Positions 7,796 to 16,557 are shown, counted from the first letter of the stretch. The stretch: 64,000 nucleotides of DNA from Janthinobacterium sp. UMAB-56 (GCF_900095265.1 NZ_LT607655.1:357747-421746); one strand, 5' to 3'. A program made the numbers and translations. Notes: generated by a model from the sequence alone, not told the origin.

Positions 7796-8950
7796 TCAGG
7801 CGGCGTCGCGCTCGTAGGGGGGCAATTCATGCACCACGAGTGGCGTGTCTTCCGTAACAAAAGCCAGCCAGCCGGCCGCCTTGATCGCGCGCAAGCCATC
7901 CTGGTAGCCCTGCTCCCAGCGCCATTCGATGGAGCCCTTGGAAAAATTGATGTCCTTGGCCGCCATGTGCCAGTCGCGCCCAGCATACGGCAGGCGCACG
8001 ATGTGCATGGTGCTGTCGCAGCCCAGCGCTACCAACTCTTCCGTCTGCCGGCGGTTGTGCGCGGTATCGGGCAGACCGGCGTACAGTTCGCGCAATTTGC
8101 GCTGCAAAGTATGCGTATTGACATAATCGGCGATATGCCGCTTCGAGCGCGACGCGAAGGTAACGTCCTTTTGCCGCGTCTGCACTTCATCCAGGGTGCT
8201 CGGCTCCGGCCCTTCCGAGCTCCACAGGTCGACCATGAAGACCAGGGTATCGACGTGGGGGGTGTCGTCGAGCACGGTTTCCAGCGGGGTGTTCGAGTAC
8301 AGGCCGCCATCCCAATATAAATCGCCATCGACGCGCACGCCGGCAAAGCCGGGCGGCAAGGCGCCGCTGGCGCGGATATGCTCCGCCGTCAGCGGCTGCT
8401 GCTGGCTGTCGAAACTGGTGAGGCTGCCGCATTTGACACGCAGGGCGTTGACCGTCAGGCGCATGCCGCCCGGCTGGTTCAGGTAATCGAAATCAACCAA
8501 TTCCTCGAGGGTGCTGGCCAGCTCGCTGGTGTCATAAAAACTGGCCTCTTCCGGCTTGACGGCGATGCCGGTGGGAAATAGGCTGAAGGCGCGCGGCTTG
8601 AAGAAGCCGGGCACGCCGCGCAGCAGCGTATCGAGCGTGGCCAGCCAGATGTTTGAACGGCGCTGCTGGTCGGAAATCATATTCATGTCAACGCTGTCGC
8701 GGTGCGCCACGCGTTGCCAGAACTGCTTTAAGCGCACCAGCCGGTCTTCATGCTTGTTGCCGGCCAAAATGGCGGCATTGATGGCGCCGATCGAGGTGCC
8801 CACCACCCAGTCGGGCGCCAGGCCATGTTCGTGCAGCGCGTGGTAGACCCCGGCCTGGTAGGCGCCCAGTGCGCCGCCGCCTTGCAGCACCAGCACGACG
8901 CGCAGGCGCGAGGGATTTAACTGATTGATCGGTGTCGTCGACTGCGTCAT
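7796..8950 (-). CDS. Patatin-like phospholipase with DUF3734-type C-terminus
   Basis: 384 residues from ATG 8950, which has AAAGGGG upstream; ATGs at 8995 and 9064 are in frame but have no ribosome site. The oxyanion-hole motif GGGALGAY, the nucleophile elbow GTSIG and the catalytic Asp in DGG (WDGGLYSNTP) give the patatin Ser-Asp dyad. The C-terminal half carries the conserved DUF3734-like block found in patatins of this length. The enzyme should hydrolyse acyl esters of phospholipids in the cytoplasm or at the inner membrane. No signal peptide is seen. It stands convergent to the 7471 gene. Confidence 0.92.
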   Translation of the reverse strand: MTQSTTPINQLNPSRLRVVLVLQGGGALGAYQAGVYHALHEHGLAPDWVVGTSIGAINAAILAGNKHEDRLVRLKQFWQRVAHRDSVDMNMISDQQRRSNIWLATLDTLLRGVPGFFKPRAFSLFPTGIAVKPEEASFYDTSELASTLEELVDFDYLNQPGGMRLTVNALRVKCGSLTSFDSQQQPLTAEHIRASGALPPGFAGVRVDGDLYWDGGLYSNTPLETVLDDTPHVDTLVFMVDLWSSEGPEPSTLDEVQTRQKDVTFASRSKRHIADYVNTHTLQRKLRELYAGLPDTAHNRRQTEELVALGCDSTMHIVRLPYAGRDWHMAAKDINFSKGSIEWRWEQGYQDGLRAIKAAGWLAFVTEDTPLVVHELPPYERDAA

Positions 8951-9060
8951 CAAGATGGCCCCTTTGTCCGCCGCGCGAAATACGGCGTGATTCATTGTAA
9001 GGGATTGTGTCCACGCTTGCGTGCGCGCACGTCGGACCTTGAATGGGGGCATGAATGGGG

Positions 9061-9090
9061 GCAAAAAAAAACGCCGTCGATGACGGCGTT
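9061..9090 (-). terminator. Rho-independent terminator of the yqjDEK-like operon
   Basis: Read on the minus strand: AACGCCGTC-ATC-GACGGCGTT followed by a run of eight T. It closes the three-gene operon that ends at 9112. Confidence 0.92.
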
Positions 9091-9111
9091 CCTGTGCAAT
9101 ATGGCTGGCGT

Positions 9112-9450
9112 TCAGCGCTTGCGGCGCAGCCAGCTGGCGGCGGCTGCGGCGACAGCCACGAGGACCAGGGCCGGTTTGACCAGCTTCTTGCGTCCTATAA
9201 ACGATAGCGCCGTCAGCACGTAGGGCATGGCGCCCTGCAAACGCATGCCGCCCGGCGCCAGCAGGGATTCGACGCGGTGGCCGGCAAAGCCGACCGCCGT
9301 TTCCACGACGCCCTGCAGCATCGATTCGGGGCGCAATGCATAGCCCACGTTGGCGCGCGCATGCACGATGCCCACGCGGTACATCTCGCCCTGGGCGATC
9401 AACAGGCGCTTGCGGGCGGCTTGCACCGCCAGTTTGTCGTTATCCGACAT
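9112..9450 (-). CDS. YqjK-like small membrane-associated protein
   Basis: 112 residues, ATG after GAGGAGAATTC. It has a basic N-terminal helix (RKRLLIAQGEMYRV), a central amphipathic region and one C-terminal membrane helix (ALVLVAVAAAAASWL) ending in RRKR. By position, third in a DUF883-YqjE-X operon, it corresponds to E. coli YqjK, though sequence similarity is weak. Function unknown; these operons are linked to ribosome hibernation and stationary-phase stress in E. coli. Confidence 0.7.
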   Translation of the reverse strand: MSDNDKLAVQAARKRLLIAQGEMYRVGIVHARANVGYALRPESMLQGVVETAVGFAGHRVESLLAPGGMRLQGAMPYVLTALSFIGRKKLVKPALVLVAVAAAAASWLRRKR

Positions 9451-9471
9451 GAATTCTCCTCGTATCGCAGC

Positions 9472-9858
9472 TTACATCAGCATGTCGCGGTCGGCCTTCA
9501 ATTCCGCCATGGTGGCGGGCATGGACAGCTTTCCTTGACGCAGCATGGCGCGCGCATACATGACCAGGGCGATGGCCAGCAGTACGAACACGACCGTCAT
9601 GATTGCCAGTATCTTCCAGCCCAGGCTATCCCAGGCCAGGAAAACGATCAGCACGCTGCCGTAAGCGATGGCAAACAAGCCCGCCACCATCGCCAGCGCG
9701 AAAATGACAATCAGCTGCAACATGTGATTGCGCACTTCCGACAGTTCGATGGTGGCCAGTTCCAGCCGCGACAACATCAGTCCGACGGCGTTCTTGGCCA
9801 GGCCGGCGACCGAGCCGATCAATCCCGGCCCCTGGTGAGACGAAGCAGACTTGTCCAT
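9472..9858 (-). CDS. Phage holin family / YqjE-like membrane protein
   Basis: 128 residues. Residues about 45-105 contain two membrane helices (LIVIFALAMVAGLFAIAYGSV and ILAIMTVVFVLLAIALVMY), preceded by an amphipathic helix with ELATIELSEVRNHML, the DUF1469/YqjE pattern. Eighteen bases separate it from the DUF883 gene and 21 from the next gene, so the three form one operon. It is probably an inner-membrane stress protein, not a real holin. Confidence 0.87.
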   Translation of the reverse strand: MDKSASSHQGPGLIGSVAGLAKNAVGLMLSRLELATIELSEVRNHMLQLIVIFALAMVAGLFAIAYGSVLIVFLAWDSLGWKILAIMTVVFVLLAIALVMYARAMLRQGKLSMPATMAELKADRDMLM

Positions 9859-9876
9859 ATCGCTCCTGACGGTGGA

Positions 9877-10179
9877 TTACTTGCGGCCCAGGATGAAGCC
9901 GACCAGCACGCCAACGCCAGCGGCGACGGCCACCGTGCGCCATGGGTTTTCCTTGACATAACCGTCTGCCTGGGCAGCCATCTGCTTGGTGGCAACGATG
10001 GCCGACGCTTGCGCTTCGTGCGCCTTGGCCAGGGCGGCGTCCAGGGTCTTCATGCCCTTGACGCGCACTTCATCGGCTTTTTCGCCGGTCAGGGCGGCAG
10101 CGGCGCTGAACAGGGCTTGCGCATCCTTGACCAAGGTTTTGACATCGTTATTGACGGTGGTGATATTGTTTTCCAACAT
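9877..10179 (-). CDS. DUF883 (ElaB/YqjD/YgaM) ribosome-associated membrane protein
   Basis: 100 residues; a long amphipathic helix (residues about 5-75, rich in Ala/Lys/Asp) is followed by GYVKENPWRTVAVAAGVGVLVGFILGRK, the hallmark C-terminal membrane anchor of DUF883. E. coli relatives tether stationary-phase ribosomes to the inner membrane. First gene of the three-gene operon; ATG after AAGGAGC. Confidence 0.93.
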   Translation of the reverse strand: MLENNITTVNNDVKTLVKDAQALFSAAAALTGEKADEVRVKGMKTLDAALAKAHEAQASAIVATKQMAAQADGYVKENPWRTVAVAAGVGVLVGFILGRK

Positions 10180-10237
10180 GGTTTAGCTCCTTAGCTGTGG
10201 ATGAATGTAGTTACTATACCTACTTTACTCAAAAACA

Positions 10238-10774
10238 CTATTCCATTAGATCGCGCATATCATCGGCGTGCTCTTCCTCGACAGCCATGATCTTGATCAA
10301 CAAATGGCGTGTAGTCGGGTCTTTGTCGCCAATTTTCACGATCATCTGGCGATACGACTCGATCGCCACGCGTTCCGCGATCAGATTGGCACGCACCATG
10401 CTTTGCACGTCTTCGGAGTCATCATACTCGGCATGACTGCGCGCAAGCAATGTTGCAGGATTAAAATCTGGCTTGCCATTCAATTGCACGATGCGTTCCG
10501 CCAGCCAGTCGGCGTGTTCCTGCTCCTGCTGCGCATGCTCAAGGAACTCGGCCTTGATGCTGCCGTTATCGCGCCCGCTCACGGTGTAGTAATGGCGCTT
10601 GTAGCGCGCAATACACACCAGTTCGGTGGCCAGCGCCCCATTCAAGAGGGTGATCAACTCCTGGCGGTCGCCCTGATAGCCGGCCGTCACGGCGCCGTCG
10701 TCCAGGTTTTTGGCGGCCGCGCGGATGGCGGCCGTGTCGATGCCAGCTGGAATCTCAACTGAATTTTGCGTCAT
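10238..10774 (-). CDS. Bacterioferritin/ferritin-like diiron protein
   Basis: 178 residues from ATG 10774 with AAAGGA upstream. A four-helix-bundle pattern with metal ligands is visible: ELVCIARYKRHYY in helix A, EHAQQEQEHADW in helix B, ERVAIESYRQMI in helix C and EEEHADDM in helix D. This supports an iron-storing or ferroxidase role, perhaps protecting DNA or the envelope from iron-driven oxidation. It could also be called a Dps-like ferritin, but the EX6Y/EXXH arrangement favours bacterioferritin. Transcribed separately from the DUF883 operon, 58 bases downstream. Confidence 0.88.
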   Translation of the reverse strand: MTQNSVEIPAGIDTAAIRAAAKNLDDGAVTAGYQGDRQELITLLNGALATELVCIARYKRHYYTVSGRDNGSIKAEFLEHAQQEQEHADWLAERIVQLNGKPDFNPATLLARSHAEYDDSEDVQSMVRANLIAERVAIESYRQMIVKIGDKDPTTRHLLIKIMAVEEEHADDMRDLME

Positions 10775-10805
10775 GATGTTTCCTTTCAAGTTGTGCATGG
10801 GTATC

Positions 10806-10838
10806 CACCGGCCAACATGCGGCCGGTGCTGCCTTTTT
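10806..10838. terminator. Hairpin between OmpA-like and bacterioferritin genes
   Basis: CACCGGCC-AACATGC-GGCCGGTG, with a T run on the plus-strand side (10833-10838). The flanking genes run on the minus strand, where no U tract follows, so its role there would be a weak terminator or mRNA end. Confidence 0.5.
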
Positions 10839-10862
10839 TACTGCCGCGCCAAACGGTGCGGC

Positions 10863-11762
10863 TTAACGGCGGGCGGGAATGGCCGTGTTATCTTCCGACA
10901 AGACGATTTCCACCCGGCGATTCAGCTGGCGATTCGCCGCGCTGTCATTGCCTGCGGCCGGATAGGCGGCGCCATAGCCTTTGGTGGCGATGCGATCACG
11001 GCTGATGCCTTGCTCCAGCAGCGCATTGCGCACGGATTCGGCGCGGCGCTGCGACAATTGCAGGTTGTGCGCCGAACCGCCCGTGCTATCCGTGAAGCCT
11101 TCGATCAGCACGGTGCGCTGCGGGTTGTTTTTCAGCACATCGGCCAGCTTGCGCGCCGTATTCGCGCCATCGGCCGTCAAGTTCGCCTTGTCCGTGCCAA
11201 ACAGCACATCGCCCAGCGTAATGACCATGCCGCGTTCGGTTTTCTTGGCGGCCAGGTCGGCCAGCTGCACTTCCAGCGCGGCGGCGCGGGCCGTGGCGTC
11301 ACGGGCCGACGCTTCGGCCGCCTGCGCTTGGGCCTTGGCCGCTTCCGCATCCGCCTGCGCCGCCTGGGCGCGGGCCGTGGCCTGGTCCGCCTGCTGCGTG
11401 CGCGCATCGAGGCGCAACTGGTCGCGTTGCTTGCCGGCGTTGGCGATATCGGCCTCGGCTGCCTTTTGCTTGGCGACTTCTTGCGCCGTGGCGATCTTTT
11501 GCTTGGCCAGGTAGGCCAGCTTGTCGACTTTTTCGCTATCTTCCTGGCGCGTGGCGGCCGCGTTCGCCGCTTCCAGCGCAGCGCTCGCTTCACGGAATTC
11601 GCGTGGCGCATAGGTCGACACGATCGGGTTCGATTGCGCCGCCATGTAGTCGCCGCGCGTCTGGTCGAGCAGGCTGGTGGTGGTCGGTGCGGAACTGCAG
11701 GCGGCGACAAAAGCGGCCATGGCCAGCAGGCCTGGAAGCGTGGTGTAAGTAGCTTTTTTCAT
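10863..11762 (-). CDS. DUF4398/OmpA-domain lipoprotein
   Basis: 299 residues from ATG 11762 (AGGA upstream). Lipobox FVAACSS places it as a lipoprotein. Residues about 25-180 are a DUF4398 segment plus a long Ala/Gln/Lys-rich coiled coil, able to span part of the periplasm; residues about 185-290 are an OmpA C-terminal peptidoglycan-binding domain (LIEGFTDSTGGSAHNLQLSQRRAESV, RRVEIVL). It would link an inner or outer membrane anchor to peptidoglycan. It is the second gene of an operon with the DUF4398-only lipoprotein, 25 bases upstream. Confidence 0.92.
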   Translation of the reverse strand: MKKATYTTLPGLLAMAAFVAACSSAPTTTSLLDQTRGDYMAAQSNPIVSTYAPREFREASAALEAANAAATRQEDSEKVDKLAYLAKQKIATAQEVAKQKAAEADIANAGKQRDQLRLDARTQQADQATARAQAAQADAEAAKAQAQAAEASARDATARAAALEVQLADLAAKKTERGMVITLGDVLFGTDKANLTADGANTARKLADVLKNNPQRTVLIEGFTDSTGGSAHNLQLSQRRAESVRNALLEQGISRDRIATKGYGAAYPAAGNDSAANRQLNRRVEIVLSEDNTAIPARR

Positions 11763-11787
11763 GATGGAATCCTGTTCTTCTTGTTGG

Positions 11788-12192
11788 TTATTGTTTCGGG
11801 GCTTGCTGGTTGGCACGCTCGAGTTCTACGCGCATGACGCGGATGCTCTCGTTAATTTCATCGGCGGCGCTGGTGGCCTTGGCCGAGTTGGCCTTGCTTT
11901 GCGCCAGCTTGGCATCGGCTTGCGCCTGGTCTGCCAGGTCGCGCGCCATCTTGTAATCGTGGTCTTTCAGGGCCTGGTTGGCCATGCGCATTTTTTCGCG
12001 GGCCGAACGCATTTCATCGGGAGCCAGGTCGGCGGCGCCGGCGCTGGCGGCGTTATCGACGGCGGCGCGCGAGACGGCAACATCGGCCGTGGCTGGCGTT
12101 TTCAGGCTGGAACAGCCGGTCATGAAGACAACGGCGGTGGCGCAGGCGGCCAAGGCGGCCAGCGGGGACATCTTGAAATCTCGGTTTGTCAT
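11788..12192 (-). CDS. DUF4398 lipoprotein
   Basis: 134 residues, ATG after GGAGAAAAA. Lipobox VFMTGCSS, then a helical DUF4398 domain rich in Ala/Asp (AREKMRMANQALKDHDYKMARDLADQAQADAKLAQ). It is similar to the N-terminal half of the next gene's product, so the pair may heterodimerise through their coiled coils. First gene of the operon; an operator candidate lies 108 bases upstream. Confidence 0.88.
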   Translation of the reverse strand: MTNRDFKMSPLAALAACATAVVFMTGCSSLKTPATADVAVSRAAVDNAASAGAADLAPDEMRSAREKMRMANQALKDHDYKMARDLADQAQADAKLAQSKANSAKATSAADEINESIRVMRVELERANQQAPKQ

Positions 12193-12299
12193 TTTTTTTC
12201 TCCTGGAGAAGGTTAAGCGACAGATGTAAACGTGAGTACATCTGGAATCTGGAACGGCGTTTGATGTATGACGTTATAGGCTCCGGCTCCCTGCATATC

Positions 12300-12315
12300 T
12301 GTTCGGTGCCGCACA
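12300..12315. promoter_or_regulatory. Copy 4 of the inverted repeat
   Basis: TGTTCG GTGC CGCACA. It lies between the divergent DUF4398 operon (108 bases) and asmA-like gene (138 bases). Extended similarity with copy 5: both read CTGTTCGG....CGCACATAGGG on one strand. Confidence 0.6.
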
Positions 12316-12452
12316 TAGGGTAGGAAATCGACAATACTTGCGGCCGCAAGGTGCGCCAGCGCACGCGCCGGAGCATAAAAGCGAGAATCGAACCCGGCTT
12401 TGGAACGATTCCTGTAGCATCGTGAATACTTGCCCAGAAAGAATCGTCCCCC

Positions 12453-14489
12453 ATGCAACTGTCACGCCGCCAGAAAATCACCCTCGCCAGCGCCGCCGTC
12501 CTCATCGCCGTGCCCGTCACGGCCGCCGTCGTCCTGCTCAATATGGACTGGAACCACACCAAGCCCTGGCTCAACGCCCGCGCCAGCGAAGCCCTGGGCC
12601 GGCCGTTCGCCATCGCGGGCGACCTGTCGCTGACGTGGCAGCAGCCAAGGACTGCGGGACCGCGAGGCTGGCGCGACTACCTGCCCTGGCCGCACCTGCA
12701 GGCAAATGACGTGCGCCTGGGCAACCCGAGCGCCATGGCGGTAGTAGGTGAGCAAGCGCCGCTGGCCAACGTGGGCCAGCTGGCGTTTTCGCTCAATCCC
12801 CTGGCTTTGCTGGAGAAGAAAATCATCATCCCGCAATTGCGCTTCGACACGCCGCAGGTGCGCTTGCTGCGCAACCAGGACGGCAAGAACAACTGGACCT
12901 TCGAGCACCAAGACCAGTCATCGCCGTGGCAGCTGGAACTGCAAAGCGTGGTCTTCAGCAAGGGCACCGTGACGCTGGACGATGGCGTCACCAAAACGGC
13001 GATGCGCGCCGATATCGACACCATCGCGGACGATGCGCGCTACGGCATCGCGTGGAAACTGTCTGGCACTTACCGCGGCGAACCCGTCAAAGGAGGCGGC
13101 AAGGCCGGTGGCGTGCTGTCGCTGCAGCGGCAAGGCACGCCCTTCCCCATCCAGGCCGAGATGCGCGCGAGCGGCAGCAGCGTGGCCATCGAAGGCACGC
13201 TGACGCGCCCGGCGGACCTGGCCGCACTCGACGTGCGCCTGAAAATCTCGGGCCCCAGCATGGCGCGCCTGTATCCATTGACGGGCGTGCTGCTGCCGGA
13301 AACGCCGCACTTCAGCACGGAAGGCCATTTGACGGGCACCCTGGCGCCGCGCGGCGGCGAATGGGTCTACGACCAGTTCAGCGGCAAGGTAGGCTCCAGC
13401 GATGTCGCAGGCAAGCTGGCCTTTTCAGCCAGCACGCCGCGCAAGCGCCTGACGGGCGAAGTGCACTCGCGCCTGCTGCAATTTTCCGACCTGGGTCCGC
13501 TGGTGGGCGCCGATTCCAGCGCCAGCAAGAAGGAACGGGGCGTGCCATCGACGCAGCCGGTCGGCCGCGTGCTGCCGGTGGAAACGTTCAAGACGGAGCG
13601 CTGGGCCAGCCTGGACGCCGATGTGCGCTACACGGCCGATAAAATCACGCGCGACGCCGAGTTACCGATCAGCAAACTCGACACGCATGTGGTGCTGACG
13701 GACGGCGTGCTGTCGCTGACGCCGCTCAACTTCAATGTGGCGGGTGGCACCCTGACGTCGCAGATCAGGCTCGACGGCAGCGGCAAGGTCATCGCCAACG
13801 GCATCGCCGCCGAACTCAAGGCCAGCGCCCGCCATCTGCACATCAAGCAATTGTTTCCCCGCCTGCCGGCCCTGCAAGCGAGCGTGGGGGAAATCAATGG
13901 CGACGCTTCGCTGTCTGCCACGGGAAACTCCGTCGCCAGTCTGCTGGGCAGTTCCAACGGCGAAGTGCGCGCACTGATCAACCGGGGCAGCATCAGCAAG
14001 CTGTTGCTGGAAGAAATGGGCTTGAATATCGGCAGCATCGTGCTGACCAAGCTGGTGGGCGACAAGCAGGTCAAGCTGAACTGCATGGCCGCCGATTTCG
14101 TCGTCACCAAGGGATTGATGCGCACGCGCCAGTTCCTCGTCGACACGGATGATGCCGTGCTGCATGTCGACGGCACGGTAAACCTGGGCAATGAGCAACT
14201 GGACCTGACCCTGCGGCCGGACAGCAAGGGCTTGCGCATCTTTTCGCTGCGCTCCCCCTTGTACGTGCAGGGTACTTTCAGCAAGCCCGACGTGAGCGTC
14301 GACAAGGGCGTGCTGGCCCTGCGCGCCGGCGGCGCCGCGGCGCTGGCCGTGGTGGCGCCCGTGGCCGCCCTGCTGCCGCTGGTGAATACCGGCCCCGGCG
14401 AGGACAGCGCATGCGCAGCCCTGCTGGCCCAGGCGCGCGTGAAGCCGGTGGCGCCGAAACCGGGCAAGACACCGCGCAAAAGCCGCTGA
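12453..14489 (+). CDS. AsmA family protein
   Basis: 678 residues. One N-terminal membrane helix (about residues 10-30) followed by NMDWNHTKPWLNARASEALGRPFAIAGDL, the AsmA/Chorein N-terminal signature, and a long beta-rich region up to a C-terminal AsmA domain (VDGTVNLGNEQLDLTLRPDSKG). AsmA-like proteins are anchored in the inner membrane and are thought to carry phospholipids across the periplasm to the outer membrane. The end is rich in Pro/Lys/Arg. The Shine-Dalgarno is weak (AGAAAG). The inverted repeat at 12300 is shared with the divergent DUF4398 operon. Confidence 0.9.
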   Translation: MQLSRRQKITLASAAVLIAVPVTAAVVLLNMDWNHTKPWLNARASEALGRPFAIAGDLSLTWQQPRTAGPRGWRDYLPWPHLQANDVRLGNPSAMAVVGEQAPLANVGQLAFSLNPLALLEKKIIIPQLRFDTPQVRLLRNQDGKNNWTFEHQDQSSPWQLELQSVVFSKGTVTLDDGVTKTAMRADIDTIADDARYGIAWKLSGTYRGEPVKGGGKAGGVLSLQRQGTPFPIQAEMRASGSSVAIEGTLTRPADLAALDVRLKISGPSMARLYPLTGVLLPETPHFSTEGHLTGTLAPRGGEWVYDQFSGKVGSSDVAGKLAFSASTPRKRLTGEVHSRLLQFSDLGPLVGADSSASKKERGVPSTQPVGRVLPVETFKTERWASLDADVRYTADKITRDAELPISKLDTHVVLTDGVLSLTPLNFNVAGGTLTSQIRLDGSGKVIANGIAAELKASARHLHIKQLFPRLPALQASVGEINGDASLSATGNSVASLLGSSNGEVRALINRGSISKLLLEEMGLNIGSIVLTKLVGDKQVKLNCMAADFVVTKGLMRTRQFLVDTDDAVLHVDGTVNLGNEQLDLTLRPDSKGLRIFSLRSPLYVQGTFSKPDVSVDKGVLALRAGGAAALAVVAPVAALLPLVNTGPGEDSACAALLAQARVKPVAPKPGKTPRKSR

Positions 14490-14531
14490 ACGGCATGCAA
14501 GCTGTGCACGATTACAATTGTTACACCCCTA

Positions 14532-14547
14532 TGTGCGTTGCCGAACA
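14532..14547. promoter_or_regulatory. Copy 5 of the inverted repeat
   Basis: TGTGCG TTGC CGAACA, 117 bases before the glycine-zipper ATG at 14665. Confidence 0.6.
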
Positions 14548-14664
14548 GACCCTGCCTTGTCACAATCCTATTCTGTGATCGTGCCTGAAACACGTGGCGA
14601 CACGAAGTCCCACCGGCCCCTACCACGCCGGCGCCACGAGGTCCGAATTCATAGGAGAACTATT

Positions 14665-14883
14665 ATGCAAATCATTAAAAAAATCGCCGCTACCACTTCC
14701 GTTGCCGCCCTGCTGCTGAGCTTGACGGCTTGCGCCAATATGTCCGGCCAGGATAAAAACACGGCCATCGGCGCAGGTGTCGGCGCCGTTGCCGGCTCCG
14801 TGCTGACGGGCGGCAGCGCCATCGGCGCAGTCGGCGGCGCCGCCGTCGGCGGCGTGATCGGCAACCAGGTCAAGCCTAAGTAA
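14665..14883 (+). CDS. Small glycine-zipper lipoprotein (OsmB-like)
   Basis: 72 residues, ATG after TAGGAGAACTATT. Lipobox LTAC, then almost entirely a glycine zipper (GAGVGAVAGSVLTGG ... GAVGGAAVGGVIGNQ), resembling osmotically induced OsmB. It should sit in the outer membrane. A strong terminator follows, so it is a single-gene unit controlled by the promoter containing copy 5. Longer in-frame starts from 14518 lack a ribosome site and would destroy the signal peptide. Confidence 0.9.
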   Translation: MQIIKKIAATTSVAALLLSLTACANMSGQDKNTAIGAGVGAVAGSVLTGGSAIGAVGGAAVGGVIGNQVKPK

Positions 14884-14896
14884 GCTTCGATCGAGA

Positions 14897-14934
14897 AAGC
14901 GGGGTGGGTGCTCAGGCGCCCACCCCGCTTTTTT
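14897..14934 (+). terminator. Rho-independent terminator of the 14665 gene
   Basis: AAGCGGGGTGGG / CCCACCCCGCTT stem (12 bp) with six T after it. Confidence 0.92.
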
Positions 14935-14963
14935 ACGTCCGGCCTGCGCTGACGAATGTAGAA

Positions 14964-15740
14964 TCAGACGAAGACGTTGGCCATGCCGATGGCGCCGCTG
15001 TCCTTGACCAGCGCATAACAGCGGCAGGAAACGGCTTCCAGCCCCGCCGAATCGAGGATCTCGATATTGCCGCGGCTGTAGGTGATGAGTTTTTGCTGTT
15101 GCAGCGCGCTGGCCGCCTTGGTCACGCCGACCCGCCGCACACCGAGGGTGTGGGCGAGGAATTCATGCGTCAGGTGAAATTTTTCGGACTGCAGACGGTC
15201 GCGCGTGATCAGCAGCGAACGGGCCAGACGCGCCTCGAGCACGTGGAAGCGGCTGCATACGGCAATCTGGATGGCTTGCGCCAGCAAGGTGTCCGTGTAG
15301 CGGTACAGCAATCGCTGCAGGGACTCAAGCTGGGCAAACTCGGCGCAGAAATCGGCCCGCGCGATGCGGCTGGCAGTACCGGAACGCTGCACCACGGCAC
15401 GCACTTGCGCCAGATCATGGCCCAGCGCGACGGAAGCGCCCAGGACGCCTTCGCGGCCGACGGAGCCCACTTCCAGGGTCATCCGGCCTTCCGCCACGGC
15501 CAGCAGCGAGATCAGGCAATCGCCGGGGAAATAGATGTGGCCGATAGGCTGACCCGGTTCGTACAGTACCTCGCCCACCTCGACCGTGACGCTGTCGAAC
15601 AGCGCGGTCAGGTGCCGCAAGTCGTGTTCGGGCAGGCTGGCCAGCAAGCGGTTGCCGGCGTGCAGCGCGCCCACGGGCGGCCCCAGGCCAGATCGGCCTG
15701 CGTCGCGGGACAGGGTCATGCTGGCGTTCGTTGGTGGCAT
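14964..15740 (-). CDS. Crp/Fnr-family transcriptional regulator
   Basis: 258 residues, ATG after AAGGAAAAGCA. Residues about 30-150 form a cyclic-nucleotide-binding-type beta-barrel (IYFPGDCLISLLAVAEG, EVGSVGREGVLG); about 150-180 the dimer helix; about 190-240 a winged helix (LTHEFLAHTLGVRRVGVTKAASALQQQKLI, the recognition helix beginning near RRVGVT). No Fnr-type Cys cluster is seen, so it is probably not an oxygen sensor; the Arg/Ser pattern that binds cAMP in Crp is also not evident, so the signal is unknown. The recognition helix differs from E. coli Crp, implying another operator. Copy 6 of the recurrent 16-bp inverted repeat lies 71 bases upstream, consistent with autoregulation. Confidence 0.9.
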   Translation of the reverse strand: MPPTNASMTLSRDAGRSGLGPPVGALHAGNRLLASLPEHDLRHLTALFDSVTVEVGEVLYEPGQPIGHIYFPGDCLISLLAVAEGRMTLEVGSVGREGVLGASVALGHDLAQVRAVVQRSGTASRIARADFCAEFAQLESLQRLLYRYTDTLLAQAIQIAVCSRFHVLEARLARSLLITRDRLQSEKFHLTHEFLAHTLGVRRVGVTKAASALQQQKLITYSRGNIEILDSAGLEAVSCRCYALVKDSGAIGMANVFV

Positions 15741-15810
15741 TGCTTTTCCTTGGTGTCGTTACAACTCGACATAATTTTTACTTAGCCTACGGTGCAGTAC
15801 CGGCCCTGTA

Positions 15811-15826
15811 TGTACGGTGACGCACG
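15811..15826. promoter_or_regulatory. Copy 6 of the inverted repeat, crp-like/glycine-zipper divergon
   Basis: TGTACG GTGA CGCACG, 71 bases from the regulator's ATG and 90 from the divergent glycine-zipper ATG. Confidence 0.55.
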
Positions 15827-15915
15827 GAAGCGGAGCAAGCGGCACAGCACACTGGCAACACACACGCAGAACACGCATTACCCTTTTCACTATTTAAAAA
15901 AACAAGGAGCCTTCC

Positions 15916-16557
15916 ATGACCACCACCAAATCCCTCCATCCGCTGGTGCTTGCCGCCGCCGTCGCCGTCTTGCTGTTTTGCGGCGTCGGCACGGCTGCCC
16001 TGATGGGCTGGCTGCCTTCGTCCCATGGCGATAGCCAGCCACTGGCGGCCAGCGCCTCGGCCGAACAAATGGCCAGCCTGCAGGCGAACCAGCCGCCGGC
16101 CGGCGCCCAGCCGCTGGCCGCCCTGCCACCGCAGCCACAGCAACAAGCACAGCAGCAGCCCGTACGACAGCCGCAACCGCAACCACAGCAACAATATGCG
16201 GCAGCCCCGGCGCCGCAGGTGTGCGGCAATTGCGGCGTGATCGAAGCCATCCATGAAGTCAATACGCGCGCCGAAGGCAGCGGCGTGGGCGCGGCCGGCG
16301 GCGCCGTCGTCGGCGGCTTGCTGGGCAACCAGGTCGGTGGCGGCCACGGCAAGCAACTGGCCACCGTGCTGGGCGCCGTCGGCGGCGCCGTGGCCGGCAA
16401 CCAGATCGAAGGCAACGTGCGCGCCACGCGCAGCTACAACATCGTCGTGCGCCTCGATAACGGCAAGACGCGCACCGTGCACCAGAGCGCCGCGCCGAAC
16501 TGGCGCCAGGGCGACCGCGTGCGCGTCGTCAACGGCGTCTTGCGCGCCATGGGATAG
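15916..16557 (+). CDS. Glycine-zipper 2TM-domain membrane protein
   Basis: 213 residues, ATG after AAGGAGCCTTCC. An uncleaved N-terminal membrane helix (residues about 10-30) is followed by a Gln/Pro-rich linker (about 60-100), a CGNCG pair, a glycine zipper (about 125-165) and a C-terminal domain VVRLDNGKTRTVHQS ... VRVVNGVLRAMG closely like that of the 6760-7206 lipoprotein. The protein is thus a membrane-anchored paralogue with a flexible spacer that could cross the periplasm. It is divergent from the Crp/Fnr gene and shares copy 6. Confidence 0.9.
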   Translation: MTTTKSLHPLVLAAAVAVLLFCGVGTAALMGWLPSSHGDSQPLAASASAEQMASLQANQPPAGAQPLAALPPQPQQQAQQQPVRQPQPQPQQQYAAAPAPQVCGNCGVIEAIHEVNTRAEGSGVGAAGGAVVGGLLGNQVGGGHGKQLATVLGAVGGAVAGNQIEGNVRATRSYNIVVRLDNGKTRTVHQSAAPNWRQGDRVRVVNGVLRAMG

